Origin: SIG452 sp045540295
GTDB taxonomy: Bacteria > Bacillota > Clostridia > UMGS1840
Assembly (NCBI GenBank): GCA_045540295.1
Contig: JAZQGY010000011.1
Coordinates: 13,733 to 77,732 of the forward strand
Reading direction: 5' to 3'
DNA: 64,000 nucleotides
Under the pieces are notes generated by a model. It worked only from the letters and a program-made list of their open reading frames with translations. It searched no databases and had not been told where the DNA came from. Positions within the stretch are counted from its first letter, which is position 1. Each line of letters opens with the position of its first letter. The position numbers and the translations under genes were made by a program. Of this stretch, positions 63,301 through 64,000 are shown one piece after another.

Positions 63301-63896
63301 GTGACAGTATTTCTACCTTCAACGGTTACTCCAACAACGCTGCAGTAAACTCCACCATCGGCTCTAACGCTGTTTGGTACTACGGTAACAACAACGATGT
63401 TACCAGTGTTGACCAGACCTGGTGGAAACGTGTTGCGGACACTACCGGTATGGAAGTGTTGGTAAACAACTCCTACTCCGGTGACAAAGTTTGCGTTTAC
63501 GGTAAAACCAGAGCTACCCAGTTGCACAATAACGACGGTGAAACTCCCGACGTTATCGCTGTATACTTGGGAACCAACGACTTTGCTAACGGTTGTACCT
63601 TAGCAGACTTTACCACCAACTATCCTGCAATGATTGCAAGCATCACCGAAGAATATCCTGATGCAGACATTTATCTTTTGAACTTACTGTATTACGGTTC
63701 TTCTGCAGATGGTTTCTGCAACGTGATTGAAGATGCTGCCGAAACCTACGGCTGCACTTATGTTGACATTCGTAACGATGCAGGATTCACTTCTTCCAAC
63801 TTAGGAAGCTATATGCCTGACCAGTACGGCGTACATCCCGGCAGCGCAGGTATGGAACTGATTGCAAATTGTGTTGTAGATGCAATGAGCAAATAA
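57309..63896 (+). CDS. Giant secreted alkaline phosphatase / SGNH-hydrolase fusion with five repeat modules
   Basis: A 2195-aa secreted protein. Residues 1-30 are a signal peptide ending VVQA-AP. Residues about 35-420 are a PhoA-type alkaline phosphatase: metal-binding MIPDGGGMD (Asp40), nucleophile Ser96 in VTDSAASGTALATGKK, SAVDGGGHG, APDHDTGGM and NGSHTARNGG. Residues about 450-510 resemble a copper-amine-oxidase N-terminal-like domain (VGGRFYVPQKLLDIVGI). Five modules start with APYAGVY near codons at 59313, 60120, 60858, 61626 and 62334, joined by PT-rich linkers such as TPTPTTAPTATPVPTPG. The C-terminal ~200 residues are an SGNH/GDSL hydrolase: ILGDSIST (Ser2000), LGTNDF, and DQYGVHPG (Asp2171, His2176). 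ATG 57309 is chosen from the signal peptide; AAGGAG lies 14 bases before. A terminator follows. Confidence 0.88.
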   Translation: MKKILALLLTLMMLMTSFAFSATVVQAAPQIKNIIYMIPDGGGMDAFNLADAVKQAGGVNSRFPNSTPQTVNKMYLKDYLVGAETTYSNNQAVTDSAASGTALATGKKTNNYFIGINPARKPIATILEAAQYVGKRAGLVSTYPWAHATPAAFSAHAEDRYYYRTIAQQQINQGLDVVLPMNATGAGAYDEAAQDIAARGYTSVTSVSQMLNLQPGAKVWGTLGGDFTFSNRDITNAASYPNLAEMTQSAIQALDGSDEGFFLMVEGSAVDGGGHGSNALDMVTEFIAFDEACKVAIEYAKGRTDTVVVVAPDHDTGGMNVLNQSGAVSLIRNGQIPGTSYITWSGNGSHTARNGGVFLYAPAGVAGIPGTAATPGVASNFNNYVINNTDIAPYLADLIGVDLDAVTKELFVDVSSLGTYTPVTDTYWDYDDSVSTTTSAHTGTFTFKDYNLTVERNTSKATYNGQTIDLDGQVCVYVGGRFYVPQKLLDIVGIEFDPGDVETASSILVGTDLANSVQGNSGVTIGSDSVTIQQNSYTTAYVTFLIGVPKTAYYNVQAMIDTSNRLAYGNVLYGTGLTADFDTGDIITFAPGRISDPEYWTDDSSDSVLLEAGNHTITFMSGDSANNIIFKGLQLVEDLSKDVEGDDTPVATPTPTETPDYDNITAAKAPYAGVYEVTSDKAVTLTNETGHTVTLAAGATDYFYMIKGNNNITMSDTSANLTFTALVNNGMAYINEVDAGTVPVTTEHVKLGYENVGNVASNVVSTYGNTSVGASSITIPNSSSVTIKADATQAGLYYMTVITSGEGKYVTLETDTGHTGQYATTLAGSATHYEDAGTNSDFLLAYLRAGENNVTITNNGPTAITLTGLRCSKSSSFTAGGSSATDATVAQFVLANCKVIADGYDPDGPVTTPTPTTAPTATPVPTPGIVGEISYTNAPYAGVYEVTSDKAVTLTNETGHTVTLAANTPAYFYMIKGNNNVTLSDNTVTLTFTELEDNGLAYIDQVTISGEPFTGPEDDHDATSGAANITLAAGETRSFTHIPNYGAGLYYPYISGTEGGTIKVTTDTGYYAEILLRGGSSSAWTDGSNKTDPEVVYLRDGTQTVTLTNTSGSSVSINTTSFGTTMVLATATYWVDQMKMAELKVVPAGEEVVVPTPTPTTAPTATPTPTSTPTVVAGQMTYDAPYAGVYRASSDKAVTLINETGHKVTLSAGGTGYFYMFKGLNHMSTSNEAANVTFTALDDNGMSNLGSVVVDHTPITTKHYYMGFSVNDSTTNAVDFIYAKDSGVTTSGRTITIPAGQSVTFKTNSDLAAGAYYVSIKTLAASGDIRIETSTGYYGEYPYTLANSNTHFEDTDVNGNGIDLLMVYMAEGENFVKVINNNNAAVSIDGVRISKTDSVQSWATCNMANAKVIVDDNLVIPTPTPTPEPTPDANTIVYTAPYAGVYQVTSDKAVTLTNETGHTVTLAAGATGYFYLIQGQNTIGTTDNSATVTFTELAGNGLAYINEVTITAEPVISGQEDLVENAMLKDLAPGETYTFTYTPSLGMNGLVYPYIATMNNTAEGILKVTFDTGYYADIYYSPATNGGSWAWADLAKTDPEMAYVRNGENTITIENTGSATTQLYAIRIHSAGELVGNSAWDSQMKMAQLKVVPYGDDVVEPTPTPTPDANVITYTASYAGVYKVSSDVAVTLTSEIGATVTLAAGEEGYIYLIAGENTIATTDVDANVTFSALAGNGLDYFNQVTIANEPIISGQEDLYGWANIGITIPVDGTYTIEYTPSQGLAGMVYPYIAFGTANEATLRLTSDTGFYADIYNPAGVSYSSRLTTDAAGNDIELLYVKEGVNTITLENIGSSDILLYTIRFHSVGELVGHATWGSQLNVANLKPVVETDEFSEITLNGKTKTATVSFKNMGTDDDGVVSLVLASYEGNKLTAVDITYIDTDAQAVGTTVEYSVDLPEANGTTLKAMLVNENLVPKAAAKDVTIGSLTGLKFSILGDSISTFNGYSNNAAVNSTIGSNAVWYYGNNNDVTSVDQTWWKRVADTTGMEVLVNNSYSGDKVCVYGKTRATQLHNNDGETPDVIAVYLGTNDFANGCTLADFTTNYPAMIASITEEYPDADIYLLNLLYYGSSADGFCNVIEDAAETYGCTYVDIRNDAGFTSSNLGSYMPDQYGVHPGSAGMELIANCVVDAMSK

Positions 63897-63931
63897 GAAG
63901 GTCTTATAAGACATTCGTTCCTAAACAACAA

Positions 63932-63970
63932 AAAACGGGCACAGAGTTTTCTCTGTGCCGGTTTTCTTAT
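63932..63970 (+). terminator. Terminator after the giant phosphatase gene
   Basis: GGCACAGAG pairs with CTCTGTGCC (about 63938-63959) around a TTTT loop, with further A-T pairs outside a G-G mismatch and a T-rich tail. Confidence 0.8.
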
Positions 63971-64000
63971 ATTAAATAAAAAAGGATGAATCCTATTTGA

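Overview
The window comes from a spore-forming member of the Clostridia (Bacillota), most likely an anaerobic, gut-type fermenter. The evidence is spoIVA plus a spoVAC-spoVAD-spoVAE cluster, an oxygen-sensitive pyruvate formate-lyase with its radical-SAM activase, a ferredoxin-dependent 2-oxoacid oxidoreductase, a pta-ackA pair, moderate G+C, and gene orders typical of clostridial chromosomes. I cannot name a genus from sequence alone.

Layout. 1-1819: 3' end of pflB and all of pflA. 1847-4388: a small lipoprotein, a half-size DMT-type membrane protein, and an orphan two-gene phage-tail-like unit (tail-fibre-like protein plus a 74-aa protein). 4429-8037 (minus): an RbsABC-type sugar ABC importer. 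8394-20526 (plus): a long housekeeping run yqhY-nusB-xseA-xseB-ispA-yuiD, then a ~590-nt non-coding stretch I identify as an OLE RNA, three tandem 160-bp repeats, the OLE-associated membrane protein gene oapA, then dxs-tlyA-nadK-argR-recN, an RseC-like protein and a P-loop ATPase. 20596-23187: four-subunit 2-oxoacid:ferredoxin oxidoreductase. 23266-24890: lysA and trxA. 24925-25667: divergent XRE regulator and a small membrane protein whose C-terminal zinc ribbon is split off by a frameshift. 25705-29847: DUF554 protein, LysR regulator, spoVA genes, a basic hypothetical protein. 29863-37210 (minus): recO, plsY, der, a DUF512 protein, rpmF, yceD, ackA, pta. 37502-45832 (plus): yicC, remA, gmk, rpoZ, priA, def, fmt, a zinc peptidase, rsmB, a Cys-rich protein. 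46003-48897: ACT protein, hom, lysC. 49101-55992: spoIVA, a giant BspA-like leucine-rich-repeat protein, then a duplicated fragment of the 3' end of spoIVA. 56122-63896: AraC regulator divergent from a 2195-aa secreted alkaline phosphatase / SGNH-hydrolase fusion.

How the parts work together. The pfl, pta-ackA and 2-oxoacid oxidoreductase genes outline anaerobic acyl-CoA/acetate metabolism. hom, lysC and lysA cover parts of the aspartate-family pathway. ispA and dxs bracket the OLE RNA/OapA locus in the same synteny as in alkaliphilic Bacillus, where OLE forms a membrane ribonucleoprotein. The last 13 kb is accessory: two very large secreted proteins, one of them lying between two copies of a spoIVA end that differ almost only at silent sites, which points to acquisition by recombination.

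I see no tRNA, rRNA, CRISPR array or intact insertion sequence. All boundaries of RNAs, promoters and terminators are read by eye.
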